Shown: piece by piece, positions 16,401 to 23,724 of the stretch | Layout: the number at the start of each line of letters is the position of its first letter | Numbering within the stretch: the first letter of the stretch is position 1 | Source of the DNA: Prevotella sp. | GTDB taxonomy: Bacteria; Bacteroidota; Bacteroidia; Bacteroidales; Bacteroidaceae | Direction: 5' to 3' | Assembly (NCBI GenBank): GCA_017443345.1 | Contig: JAFSNR010000188.1 | Span: 1 to 50,078, forward strand | Length of the DNA stretch: 50,078 nucleotides | Program-made: the position numbers and the translations under genes | Notes under the pieces: model-generated | The model's input: only the letters and a program-made list of their open reading frames with translations | The model's database searches: none | Told to the model about the DNA's origin: nothing

Positions 16401-18218
16401 GATGGCTTTGTGCCAGAATACCTTGTCGACATCGGTTCTCGGCTGATCTTTCAGCTGTTTCATCAGCGTCTGGATGGCCAGCAGGTTCTTCTTCTCAGGA
16501 TAGAGCTGATACATACGGGCCACGAAATGGCCTGTGCGGATCTGGTCGAGGTTATAATCCTTGATATCGTAGGTACGGATCTCGCCCTTCTCGTTGATCA
16601 TCGTGTCAGTATATTCCTGACAGTACTTGCGGATGTCCTCACCGCCGTAAGCGAGATAGGTGTCGAGCATCGACTCGAGTTCGATACCCATCACGTAGCT
16701 CCAGCGGGGTTTCTTGGCAAAGTCGAGCAGATAGCTCTTCGGCACGCGTTTCATCTCTGAGTAGGTCAGCCACTCCGAGTAGTGCTCGTAAGGTGCCTTC
16801 TGCAGGGCGAGGCTGCCGTTGATGAAGAGGTTGTCGAAAATCACGTTACGAGTCTTGCCACTCATGAAATTGCCTTCCTTCACACCATTGAAGCGGCAGT
16901 TCTTCACGTTGACATCATAGACATAGGTATCCTCGTCGAGTCCGATAATCTGTACACCATACTTTGACTTCTCACTGGTGACGTTCTCCATGTAGACATT
17001 ACGTACGATGGGGTAGAAGCCGCGACAGCAGATCTCATTGTGCTCGTAGTCGAGATTGATCTTCAGTACACTCTCATTGCATACACCCACCTTGATGTTA
17101 CGCATATTGATATTCTCGATGATACCACCACGACAGCTGTTGGTCTTGATACGCAACACACGATCGAGCTCTGGCGAGTCCATCACACAATCGTGGGCAT
17201 AGACATTCTGGCAACCGCCAGAGATCTCTGAACCAACAACCACACCACCGTGTCCGTTCTTCATCTCACAGTTACGGATGATGATATTCTTCGAAGGCAT
17301 GTTACGTTCACGTCCGTCACGGTTACGTCCGCTCTTGATGGCGATACAGTCGTCGCCCGTATTGAAGTAACAGTCCTCGATGAGAACGCGGTCGCAGCAC
17401 TCAGGATCGCATCCGTCACCATTAGGACCATCGTTGATCATCTTCACACGGCGAACGGTGATATCGGTAGAGTGGAGGGGATGGATGACCCAGAAGGGTG
17501 AACGCAACAACGTAACATCCTCCAGCAGGATTCCCTCACATTTGTTGAAGCTGATGAGCTGTGGGCGCAGACCGTCCTCGGGTCCAAATACGCGCTCGGG
17601 CGTGCGCTCACCTTTCTCATTAAACATGGGGATGCCATCCTCGCCATTTTTCAGCAGACGGGCGCGAGAGCCTAAACGCTGGCTGATCATGCCCTCTTTC
17701 CATCCGAAACGTGGATTGCCGTTCCAGGGCCACCATGTGTCGTTGGAGCCACCACCATCAATGGTGCCCTTACCCGTGATGGCAATATCCTTGGCACCAA
17801 AAGCATAGACGCATGGAGACAGGTTGAAACACTCCAGACCCTCCCATGAAGTTTCTACGATGGGATAGAGTTCGGGCTGAAAGGCAAACTCGAGAACGGC
17901 TCCTTCTTCAACGTGGAGATTCACCCCATTCTTGAGTGTGATGGCGCCAGTGAGGAACTTCTGTCCTGCAGGCACAACCACGCGGCCGCCACCCTTCTTC
18001 GAGCATTGGTCGATGGCCTTCTGAATGGCTTTCTGATTCTTTTCGGCCGTTGCATCGGGTTTGGCACCAAATTTTGTAATCACATACTCCTTGTCCGCAA
18101 ACTGTGGGACACGGATACTCTGCTCAATCTGCCTGTACTGATTCTCATCCCATCCTTGGGCTGCAGCGATCATCGGGCAAATCAGACCCAGAAGTAACAA
18201 TCCTAATAGTTTCTTCAT
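13425..18218 (-). CDS. secreted GH28-GH105-six-hairpin triple enzyme (pectin degradation)
   Basis: This giant 1597-residue protein has a signal peptide (MKKLLGLLLLGLICPMIAAA) and three catalytic-type modules. (1) GH28 polygalacturonase, about residues 40-480, with all four motifs: NGDGCD (266-271), GDD (288-290), GHG (322-324) and RIK (356-358). (2) GH105 unsaturated rhamnogalacturonyl/glucuronyl hydrolase, about 510-880, with QVWLDGIFMG carrying the catalytic Asp, HAWDE and WGRAQGWY. (3) An (alpha/alpha)6-type glycosidase-like domain, about 890-1597, resembling GH95/GH65-type or uncharacterised six-hairpin families (TWGWDYGMIAMTAARLGDP). Start 18218 fits the signal peptide and the promoter; an upstream in-frame ATG precedes the predicted transcription start. 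A repeat-derived insert encodes SLTPHPSPLTT. It shares an operator with susC. Confidence 0.88.
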   Translation of the reverse strand: MKKLLGLLLLGLICPMIAAAQGWDENQYRQIEQSIRVPQFADKEYVITKFGAKPDATAEKNQKAIQKAIDQCSKKGGGRVVVPAGQKFLTGAITLKNGVNLHVEEGAVLEFAFQPELYPIVETSWEGLECFNLSPCVYAFGAKDIAITGKGTIDGGGSNDTWWPWNGNPRFGWKEGMISQRLGSRARLLKNGEDGIPMFNEKGERTPERVFGPEDGLRPQLISFNKCEGILLEDVTLLRSPFWVIHPLHSTDITVRRVKMINDGPNGDGCDPECCDRVLIEDCYFNTGDDCIAIKSGRNRDGRERNMPSKNIIIRNCEMKNGHGGVVVGSEISGGCQNVYAHDCVMDSPELDRVLRIKTNSCRGGIIENINMRNIKVGVCNESVLKINLDYEHNEICCRGFYPIVRNVYMENVTSEKSKYGVQIIGLDEDTYVYDVNVKNCRFNGVKEGNFMSGKTRNVIFDNLFINGSLALQKAPYEHYSEWLTYSEMKRVPKSYLLDFAKKPRWSYVMGIELESMLDTYLAYGGEDIRKYCQEYTDTMINEKGEIRTYDIKDYNLDQIRTGHFVARMYQLYPEKKNLLAIQTLMKQLKDQPRTDVDKVFWHKAIYSYQVWLDGIFMGLPFYTMTARDLLKAKDAKKIYDDAVDQISVTYKRTFDPKTGLNRHAWDETKEMFWADKETGQTQHCWGRAQGWYSMALIELLDVLPEDYARRSEVIDLLQKDLDAVIKWQDKESGVWYQVMDEPGREGNYLESTCSSMFAYVMLKAYNKGYLGTKYRDAGIRAYQGIIKNFIRVNADKTISLTQCCEVAGLGPGVSAKVLKAAPNVKENKRRDGSFEYYISEPIRDNDAKGVGPFIWASLEIEKLGYNISNVTASIDRHAVVVRNHPVITEADHLASLSVGNGHMAATVDVTGLQSFPFEYGAGVPLNTMSDWGWHKFENTNGLTPSESEKSFDFGHGHQEIYAVEYKKAEDGRHKEATAYFRENPHRLNLGTIGLSLKDSEGRQIPLNALTSIRQEQKLWDGEIESTFKADGETVEVTTGVHPAKDALYARIKSNLLKDQRATVTLRFSYPTGKHADDANDWTKPERHQSEIIYQNDHNALIERTLDETTYYVLLQWEGEATLEERGSHHFELSTTDDIITLSAEYSLTPHPSPLTTRFEYDQYHKQTLRHWNRWWNTGAIADFSQCTDTRAKELERRVVLSQYLTQINCANNMPPQESGLTYNTWFGRPHLEMTWWHVTDFALWNRPEVVEQILTWYNQTAYPVARQIAERQGFKGVRWMKMTDPWAGEAPSNTGSFLIWQQPHYIYLAEEMYRANPTAETLKTYGEQVEATAEFMADFVTFDKRSGRYQLRGATAMQESITKDISYNQPFELAYWQYGLSVANRWRERQGKERIALWDDIVNTLSPLPEADGIYTAGIPKSEAITSEAFDPFDTVAKPVEAPAKKMETFYEKCRNDHPAVLGACGLLPSQHVPYTLLYDQEKMKKNLDWVMENWNWQTTWGWDYGMIAMTAARLGDPETALNALLINTQKNTWLKNGHNFQTPDRLRIYLPGNGALLTAIAMMCAGWDGCTIPLNPGFPQNGTWNVRWEGFQRMQ
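14735..14780 (-). repeat. in-frame simple-repeat insert inside the GH fusion gene
   Basis: Plus-strand reading shows ggttagtggtgaggggtgaggggttagag, a run of 7-bp near-repeats. In the gene's frame it encodes SLTPHPSPLTT, unlike the sequence on either side. Such repeats otherwise sit between genes in this window. The insert preserves the frame and falls in the third module, probably in a loop. Confidence 0.6.
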
Positions 18219-18266
18219 CTTTGTATTTTTTTTAAATGCTTTAGTTCGTAGTTCACGATTTGCGTA

Positions 18267-18274
18267 CAAAGATA
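18267..18274 (-). promoter_or_regulatory. promoter -7 element of the GH28-GH105 fusion gene
   Basis: TATCTTTG on the minus strand (caaagata on plus), predicted start near 18260 and a leader of about 42 nt. The -33 position reads GTTC, not TTTG, so the promoter looks weak without help, as at susC. Confidence 0.6.
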
Positions 18275-18314
18275 TACAAAAAGCGTGAAACTGCGAACTA
18301 AAACAGCATAAAAA

Positions 18315-18330
18315 ATAACGTAAACGTTAT
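18315..18330. promoter_or_regulatory. operator palindrome upstream of the GH28-GH105 gene
   Basis: ataacgtaaacgttat is symmetric except for its central AA. Its core acgtaaacgtt (18318-18328) is identical to 1669-1679 in front of susC. The centre is about 62 bp upstream of the predicted start, close to the 67 bp seen at susC. It lies 4 bp after the trpC stop. Confidence 0.6.
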
Positions 18331-18334
18331 CTTT

Positions 18335-19162
18335 TCAAGGCGTCGGAGAGCCAGTCAAGGGTGCCGTAGGTGTCCATAGCTGGGAAATAAAGACATTAAG
18401 AGCCAGACCAGGGTCGGGTTGCCTCATAAACTGCTCGCCTATCAGGAAACCGTTGTAACCGATTGCTTTCAACTGCTTGACGGTATTGGGATCATAGAGA
18501 CCGCCTTCACTGACTTTAACACTGTCGACTGGAAGTCGGGCAAAGAGCTCAAATGATTTGTTCACGTCTATCTCGGAAGATTCGGGATCTCTGTTGTTGA
18601 TCCCACACATGTCTGGCCTAAGTTCGGCATACTCTGTTTCCGCTTCTGTATTCATCTCGAGCAGAACCTCCATTTGTAGTTCATGCGCTTTGTCGATAAA
18701 TGTCTGGCATTCTTCTTTTGTCAGGCAGGATGCGATGAGCAAAATAGCCGAAGCACCATAGAGCTTGGCCTGGTAGATCTGGTACTCGTCAACAATAAAA
18801 TCCTTGTACAGAATAGGAATGGATACTTTCGACAGCTTCGCATTCCTGATGTGTACGTTGCTGCCTCCGAAATAATAGGAATCCGTCACGATACTCAAGG
18901 CACTGGCACCATTTCTCTCATAACTGATGGGTATGATACTGGGATTGGCATCATTGTTGATCCATCCTGTTGAGGGCGACTTACGTATGAATTCTGCAAT
19001 GATACCAGTTGTCGACTTCTTTAGTATCTGACTCATAGGCGCTATCTGGGACATCTTTAAGATGTCAGTTCGTTGTACCAGGACATCCTGTTTCAGCTCC
19101 TTCTTGAAGTTTTCAACTTCTTTCTTCTTGAAAGCAACAATTCGTTCTAAGATATTTGCCAT
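18335..19162 (-). CDS. trpC: indole-3-glycerol phosphate synthase (orphan, divergent)
   Basis: TrpC closes the indole ring of indole-3-glycerol phosphate in tryptophan synthesis, in the cytoplasm. The 275-residue TIM barrel shows the catalytic set: EFIRKSPSTG (beta-1 Lys), ILYKDFIVD (general-acid Lys), VLLEMNTEAE (Glu), GINNRDPESSEIDV, and the phosphate-binding SEGG and FLIGEQFM. SEGG replaces the usual SESG, and the last 15 residues (after SQLWTP) are poorly conserved in type and proline-rich. No other trp gene is nearby, so it may be a paralogue used with, or instead of, an operon copy. The promoter is textbook (19219-19250). Confidence 0.88.
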   Translation of the reverse strand: MANILERIVAFKKKEVENFKKELKQDVLVQRTDILKMSQIAPMSQILKKSTTGIIAEFIRKSPSTGWINNDANPSIIPISYERNGASALSIVTDSYYFGGSNVHIRNAKLSKVSIPILYKDFIVDEYQIYQAKLYGASAILLIASCLTKEECQTFIDKAHELQMEVLLEMNTEAETEYAELRPDMCGINNRDPESSEIDVNKSFELFARLPVDSVKVSEGGLYDPNTVKQLKAIGYNGFLIGEQFMRQPDPGLALNVFISQLWTPTAPLTGSPTP

Positions 19163-19218
19163 AATCTTAATATTTTGTTCTGTAGTGACTTGAATGTGGC
19201 GAGTTCTTTTTCACTATA

Positions 19219-19250
19219 CAAAGGTATCTAAATAATTTCTTCTGTGCAAA
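19219..19250 (-). promoter_or_regulatory. trpC promoter with both boxes
   Basis: On the minus strand TTTG (19250-19247), a 20-nt spacer and TACCTTTG (19226-19219) give an exact match to the Bacteroidetes consensus. Predicted start near 19212, leader about 50 nt with no obvious trp-leader peptide. Confidence 0.65.
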
Positions 19251-19264
19251 TATTTCCCGACTTT

Positions 19265-19296
19265 TTTGATAAATTGAAAGAAAAACCTTAATTTTG
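19265..19296 (+). promoter_or_regulatory. thioesterase gene promoter with both boxes
   Basis: TTTG at 19265-19268, a 20-nt spacer and TAATTTTG at 19289-19296. Predicted start near 19303, 15 nt before the ATG. Confidence 0.65.
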
Positions 19297-19317
19297 CCGC
19301 CAAATTCTTAGCAAGCG

Positions 19318-19731
19318 ATGACATTAAAAGAGTTTTTATCACAAGGTGACCGGTTTGCAGCTAACATAGGCTGCATATTGAAAGATGTACGCGAAGGCTA
19401 TGCTCGTGCAGAATTGGTTGTAACCCCAGACCATCTGAATGCAGGTGGTGTTTGTCAGGGTGGTGTATACTTTACTTTAGCCGATATAGCCTTGGCAGCA
19501 GTGATGAACAGTCGTGAACAGCTTACATTTGGTATTGAGAACAACATCGTATTCCTAAAGAGTGCCAAAGTAGGTGACACACTCATTGCCGAAGCAACAG
19601 AAGTGTTCAATCATCATAAGATACCTTATGTCGAAGTCCGCATCACCAATCAGGAGGGTGATCTCTGTAGCGTCGTGACGGGGCTGGCATACAGAAAAGC
19701 CGCCAATTTGAGAATTGACGGCTTGGAGTGA
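19318..19731 (+). CDS. hotdog-fold acyl-CoA thioesterase (PaaI type)
   Basis: This 137-residue cytoplasmic protein has the PaaI/YbgC-like hotdog fold. The HLNAGGVCQGGVYFTLADIALAA segment is the long helix with the family's catalytic-region residues (Asn-Gly-Gly and the Asp in LADIA). It would hydrolyse acyl- or aryl-CoA thioesters; the natural substrate is not evident. Length is normal and it is a single-gene unit with its own consensus promoter. It converges on the glucokinase gene with a 21-bp gap and no clear terminator between. Confidence 0.85.
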   Translation: MTLKEFLSQGDRFAANIGCILKDVREGYARAELVVTPDHLNAGGVCQGGVYFTLADIALAAVMNSREQLTFGIENNIVFLKSAKVGDTLIAEATEVFNHHKIPYVEVRITNQEGDLCSVVTGLAYRKAANLRIDGLE

Positions 19732-19752
19732 TATCGTATTGGCTGATTCTGA

Positions 19753-20736
19753 CTAAATCTCCCAACCAACGGCTGAAGCTCCAAGAACGGCTGCACTGGC
19801 ACCGTCGAGCCCGCTAACAAGGAACTGAGCTTTGCCCTTGAATATTTTCAGTACGTGAGCCTCATAAGCCTCACGGATAGGTTTCATGATCAGCTCGCCA
19901 GCCTTGACCATACCTCCGAAGAAGATGAAGGCCTCAGGCGATGAGAAGGCTGCGAAGTCGGCACAAGCCTCGCCCAACATCTTACCTGTGAACTCATAAA
20001 TCTCTTTTGCCAGTTCGTCGCCCTTGCCTGCTGCGATGGATACATCCAGCGATGTGATCTTGTCAGGATCCATTTCGCGGAGTAATGACGGACGGTTTGT
20101 CTTTGACAGCAATTCCCTGGCAGTGCGAGCTACGCCTGTTGCAGAGCAGTAACACTCCAGACAGCCTGTACGGCCACAGCCACATGCACGGCCTTCTTCG
20201 CCACGAACCATTGTTACATGGCCTAACTCACCTGCGAAACCATCATGCCCGTAAAGCAGCTGGCCGTTTACAACGATACCAGATCCAACACCTGTTCCGA
20301 GGGTGATGACGATGAAGTTCTTCATACCTCTGGCCACACCATAGACCATTTCACCGATGGCAGCGGCATTGGCGTCATTGGTCAGTGCTACAGGAATGCC
20401 AAGGGCATCGCTGAACAGTTTGGCCAAAGGCACTACGCCATCGTGAGCCCAAGGAAGATTGGGAGCGAACTCGATGGTTCCGTTATAATAGTTGCCGTTG
20501 GGGGCACCAATTCCCATGGCTTTGATCTTCTCGATGCCGCCAACTTGCTCAATGACGGGCTGAAGAGCCTCAACAGAAGCCTTGACGTAGTCGCCAACTT
20601 TTTCGTAACCTCCTGTTTTAATGGCTGTCGTAGCCTTGATTTCTCCACGGGCATCTACGATGCCGAATACAGAGTTTGTTCCTCCTAAGTCCAAGCCGAT
20701 GACGTATGGCTTGATGTTTGGATTTTGCTGTTCCAT
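19753..20736 (-). CDS. ROK-family glucokinase
   Basis: It phosphorylates glucose (or a related hexose) with ATP at the entry to glycolysis. The 327-residue protein has the ATP-binding phosphate-1 motif GLDLGGTNSVFG near residue 15, NDANAAAIGE, the catalytic-region and zinc-binding ROK signature HVTMVRGEEGRACGCGRTGC with LECYCS, and the adenosine motif near the C-terminus (FFGGMVKAGE). The CGCGRTGCLE cluster is typical of bacterial ROK kinases, including Bacteroidetes glucokinases. It is a single-gene unit with a -7 box at 20782-20789. N-acetylglucosamine or fructose kinase activity cannot be excluded. Confidence 0.9.
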   Translation of the reverse strand: MEQQNPNIKPYVIGLDLGGTNSVFGIVDARGEIKATTAIKTGGYEKVGDYVKASVEALQPVIEQVGGIEKIKAMGIGAPNGNYYNGTIEFAPNLPWAHDGVVPLAKLFSDALGIPVALTNDANAAAIGEMVYGVARGMKNFIVITLGTGVGSGIVVNGQLLYGHDGFAGELGHVTMVRGEEGRACGCGRTGCLECYCSATGVARTARELLSKTNRPSLLREMDPDKITSLDVSIAAGKGDELAKEIYEFTGKMLGEACADFAAFSSPEAFIFFGGMVKAGELIMKPIREAYEAHVLKIFKGKAQFLVSGLDGASAAVLGASAVGWEI

Positions 20737-20781
20737 AACTTATAGTTTTATTGTTTTAATTAAAAAATCACTTTCAAGCTA

Positions 20782-20789
20782 CAAAGATA
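20782..20789 (-). promoter_or_regulatory. glucokinase promoter -7 element
   Basis: TATCTTTG on the minus strand (caaagata on plus), 46 bp upstream of the ATG. Confidence 0.5.
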
Positions 20790-20894
20790 GGAAAAAACTT
20801 TCATCTAGCCTTCTTTTTTACGGAAATTAACCATCTCAGTTTACATTTTTCCAAAAAATAGGGTGCAACGTTTGGTGGGGTCGGAAAAATGTCG

Positions 20895-20902
20895 TAACTT
20901 TG
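20895..20902 (+). promoter_or_regulatory. promoter -7 element of the TPR-PP2C gene
   Basis: TAACTTTG at 20895-20902. The predicted start near 20909 rules out the TTG at 20900 as a translation start and supports ATG 20927. This is probably the main promoter of the long run to 31961. Confidence 0.55.
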
Positions 20903-20926
20903 CCCCATATTTATGCTATAAGGTGT

Positions 20927-22993
20927 ATGACGAATCAAATACGACTTTTTTACGGCGCTTTGGCGATGTTGTTCGCTGTGCTCCTCCTGTCGTGTAGTGG
21001 CACGGCGAAAAAGCACAGAGAACTCAGGGCCAGTAGGGCTGACAGCATATTATTCGATATCGGCGTGGGCAAAGACTACGACCATCTGCGGGCTGTCACT
21101 GACAGTTTCGAGATGGTGGGCGACCTCTCTCCCCTTGATGCCAATCGCTGGCGGGGCACTTCCTATTATCGCCAGGGACTGTACAACATGGCTGAAGTCT
21201 GCTATCGCAAGGCCATGGAGTGTAAGGTTGAGAGTCAGGCCGATCAGCAGAGCTATAACAAATGTGCCCGTCGACTTTCTGAATTGTTGCTTATAAAGGG
21301 CGATTATGAGGGCTCCCTCCGTGTGGCCATTCCTGCCGTGAAGAAGATGGACGAGTCGGGTATCGGTTCTGATATCGATTATGCCATCTTGCTGAACAAT
21401 ATCGGCTGCTGCCAACTGAATCTTGGACAGGACAAGGAGGCCAATGAAAGTTTTCTGACGGCACGCGAACATTATGCCAACCGTTGGCAGAGTGATACAA
21501 CGAGCCGCGGATTCCAGGAGGCAGTCATCGGTACGGTATACACCAGTATGGCCTATATCAACACGCGTCGCTACGAAGAATCTATCTATTGGATCGACCG
21601 TACAGAGATGCTCCTCAATAATTATCGTACACGACCAGATGCCCGTGTGGAGTATTTCGATGAGTATCAAGGGCGCATCGAGATTATGCGTGCCGTAGCC
21701 CAGCAGGGACTCGGCAAGACGAATGAGGCATCAAAGGCTTATGAAGCCTTCTTGAAGACCGACTATTCCAAGACCGATGCCGGGCGTATTAACGCCAATG
21801 ACTATCTCGTGGCAGCCCATCGTTACAAGGAAGCTGCCGACAACTACCGATGTCTTGACAAGATGATGGCTGATGCAGGCTTGGAGATGTCGCTCGACAA
21901 TATCCAACTCTACATGTTGCCCAAATATCTGGCCAATGCGGAGGCTGGACGTGGTGACTCTGCCCGTGTGGCAGCCCGTCGTATTCTGCTGAATCTCGAC
22001 GAGGCCATTACAGGTCAGAAGAATAGTGCGATGGCTGAGCTAGCCACCATATACGACACTCAGGGAAAGGAGACGGAGATAGCCCGTCAACAGGTGGAAA
22101 TGTCGAAACAGCGACTGATGGCGACCGCTGTGGCTTTGATTCTTGTCTTCACCTTTTTTATCATCTACACTCTGCACAAACGTAATTCGACTCATAAACT
22201 AGCCGCTGCCCACGCAGAACTGCAGAAAGCCTATAACCAGTTGGAGGAAACCACCACAGCCAAGGAGCGTATAGAGAGCGAGCTTCGTATTGCCCGCGAT
22301 ATCCAGATGTCGATGGTTCCCAACGTATCACCTGACCGTGAGGGGCTTGATCTCTATGCTTCGATGACACCTGCCAAGGAGGTGGGAGGAGATCTTTACG
22401 GATATCTGCTGATAGGTGATGACCTGTATTTCTGTGTTGGTGATGTCTCGGGTAAGGGCGTCCCAGCCTCGTTGTTCATGGCTCAGGCTACGCGTCTCTT
22501 CAGAACGCTTGCAGCCCAGAAGATGATGCCTGCAGAGATTGCTACCCGTATGAATGACGCACTGACGGAGAACAACGAGCGTGGTATGTTCGTGACGATG
22601 TTCCTCGGACTCGTCAACCTCAAGACGGGCAGGCTCGACTTCTGTAATGCCGGCCATAATCCCCCAGTCATCTATGATCAGACTAATTTGGGAACGTTTA
22701 TTGAGATGGAGTCTAATGCTCCTATCGGTTTGTGGCCTGAACTTGAGTTTGTGGGCGAGACCATTGAGAGCATCAAGGGTAAGCCTTTTTTCGTATATAC
22801 TGACGGACTCAATGAGGCTGAGAACCCTGAACAAGAGCAGTTTGGCGATGAGCGTATGCTGGAATTCCTTCATCATGCCCATTTCAGGGACGCCAGGGAA
22901 CTCGTCGAAACCCTCAAAGCCGAGGTTGAGAGATTCCGTCAGGGGGCTGATCCCAACGACGATATGACGATGCTCTGTCTAAAAGTGAAATAA
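20927..22993 (+). CDS. TPR-sensor PP2C (SpoIIE/RsbU-type) phosphatase
   Basis: This is a membrane-anchored signalling phosphatase of 688 residues. The N-terminus (MTNQIRLFYGALAMLFAVLLLSC) has a lipobox-like LLSC, then about 340 residues of TPR-type helical repeats predicted to face the periplasm. A membrane segment (LMATAVALILVFTFFIIYTL) follows, then a coiled coil and a C-terminal SpoIIE phosphatase domain (ARDIQMSMVP, PAKEVGGDLYGY, GDVSGKGVPASLFMA, NAGHNPP) with the metal-binding Asp residues. It should dephosphorylate a STAS-type antagonist; a second PP2C protein with a STAS partner lies at 42871. TTG 20900 gives a longer frame but precedes the predicted start site. LysE follows after 13 bp. 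Confidence 0.85.
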   Translation: MTNQIRLFYGALAMLFAVLLLSCSGTAKKHRELRASRADSILFDIGVGKDYDHLRAVTDSFEMVGDLSPLDANRWRGTSYYRQGLYNMAEVCYRKAMECKVESQADQQSYNKCARRLSELLLIKGDYEGSLRVAIPAVKKMDESGIGSDIDYAILLNNIGCCQLNLGQDKEANESFLTAREHYANRWQSDTTSRGFQEAVIGTVYTSMAYINTRRYEESIYWIDRTEMLLNNYRTRPDARVEYFDEYQGRIEIMRAVAQQGLGKTNEASKAYEAFLKTDYSKTDAGRINANDYLVAAHRYKEAADNYRCLDKMMADAGLEMSLDNIQLYMLPKYLANAEAGRGDSARVAARRILLNLDEAITGQKNSAMAELATIYDTQGKETEIARQQVEMSKQRLMATAVALILVFTFFIIYTLHKRNSTHKLAAAHAELQKAYNQLEETTTAKERIESELRIARDIQMSMVPNVSPDREGLDLYASMTPAKEVGGDLYGYLLIGDDLYFCVGDVSGKGVPASLFMAQATRLFRTLAAQKMMPAEIATRMNDALTENNERGMFVTMFLGLVNLKTGRLDFCNAGHNPPVIYDQTNLGTFIEMESNAPIGLWPELEFVGETIESIKGKPFFVYTDGLNEAENPEQEQFGDERMLEFLHHAHFRDARELVETLKAEVERFRQGADPNDDMTMLCLKVK

Positions 22994-23006
22994 AAAGATT
23001 CGAAAT

Positions 23007-23672
23007 ATGCCTTTTCATGTACCAATTAATATATTGGATTTTATTTTCAAGGGTATGATGATCGGTGTGATCGCTTCTGCCCCAATGGGACCTGTCGGTA
23101 TCCTCTGTGTGCAGCGAACGCTGAACAAAGGACGCTGGTACGGTCTGGCTACAGGAATGGGAGCAGCCGTGAGCGACATCATCTATGCAGGTTTTGCCGG
23201 TTATGGTATGTCGTTCGTCATGGACTTCATCACCAACGATCAGAACCGTTTCTATCTTCAGATTGCAGGAAGTATCATGTTGCTCTGTTTCGGTCTATAC
23301 ACCTACCGTTCTGATCCCACGAAGAAGATGCATCAGTCTGGTCAGCAGAAGGGAACCATCTGGTATAATGCCTGGACGGCCTTCCTCGTCACCTTCTCCA
23401 ACCCTCTGATTATCTTCCTGTTCTTGGCGATGTATGCCCAGTTTGCTTTCGTGCTACCTAACCATCCCTTCGAGATGCTCGTAGGCTTTGCCAGTATCGT
23501 GGGAGGTGCCTTATTATGGTGGTGGGGACTGACGTGGCTGGTGGACAAAATCCGAACGAAGTTTGATAACTTTGGTATCAAACTTATTAATCAGATTATC
23601 GGAGTTGCAGTGATTATCGGTTCTGTGATCATGCTGTTAGGAACGACCACAAATCTTGTGAGGTTCTTTTAA
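23007..23672 (+). CDS. LysE/RhtB-family exporter
   Basis: This 221-residue inner-membrane protein has about six membrane segments. The N-terminal GVIASAPMGPVGILCVQRTLNKG block is the conserved LysE/RhtB signature, and ATGMGAAVSDIIYAGFAGYG is the second. The family exports amino acids or related small metabolites; the substrate is not evident. It lies 13 bp after the PP2C gene and is probably cotranscribed. A run of GTAAAA-type repeats separates it from the next gene. Confidence 0.85.
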   Translation: MPFHVPINILDFIFKGMMIGVIASAPMGPVGILCVQRTLNKGRWYGLATGMGAAVSDIIYAGFAGYGMSFVMDFITNDQNRFYLQIAGSIMLLCFGLYTYRSDPTKKMHQSGQQKGTIWYNAWTAFLVTFSNPLIIFLFLAMYAQFAFVLPNHPFEMLVGFASIVGGALLWWWGLTWLVDKIRTKFDNFGIKLINQIIGVAVIIGSVIMLLGTTTNLVRFF

Positions 23673-23722
23673 AAGTAAAACGGTAAAAGAGTAAAAAGGT
23701 AAAAACGTAAAAGAGAAAAGAG
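23671..23722 (+). repeat. GTAAAA-type short tandem repeats in an intercistronic gap
   Basis: Seven or so units of the form (a)gtaaaa with one- or two-base spacers fill the gap between the LysE stop and the ATG at 23725. Purine-rich repeats of differing units occupy comparable gaps at 42848-42893, 46170-46218 and 48940-49003, always upstream of a gene in the coding orientation. Confidence 0.6.
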
Positions 23723-23724
23723 AT

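Noticed and set aside
18219-18269. Longer start for the GH28-GH105 fusion gene
   Set aside because: It would begin upstream of the predicted transcription start (near 18260) and bury the signal peptide 17 residues in.
20900-20926. TTG start for the TPR-PP2C gene
   Set aside because: The codon overlaps the -7 promoter box, and the ATG at 20927 gives a normal exported N-terminus.
23671-23722. CRISPR-like array
   Set aside because: Units are 6-8 bp, contiguous and without spacers. No array of 24-40-bp repeats with unique spacers was seen anywhere in the window, and no cas genes.
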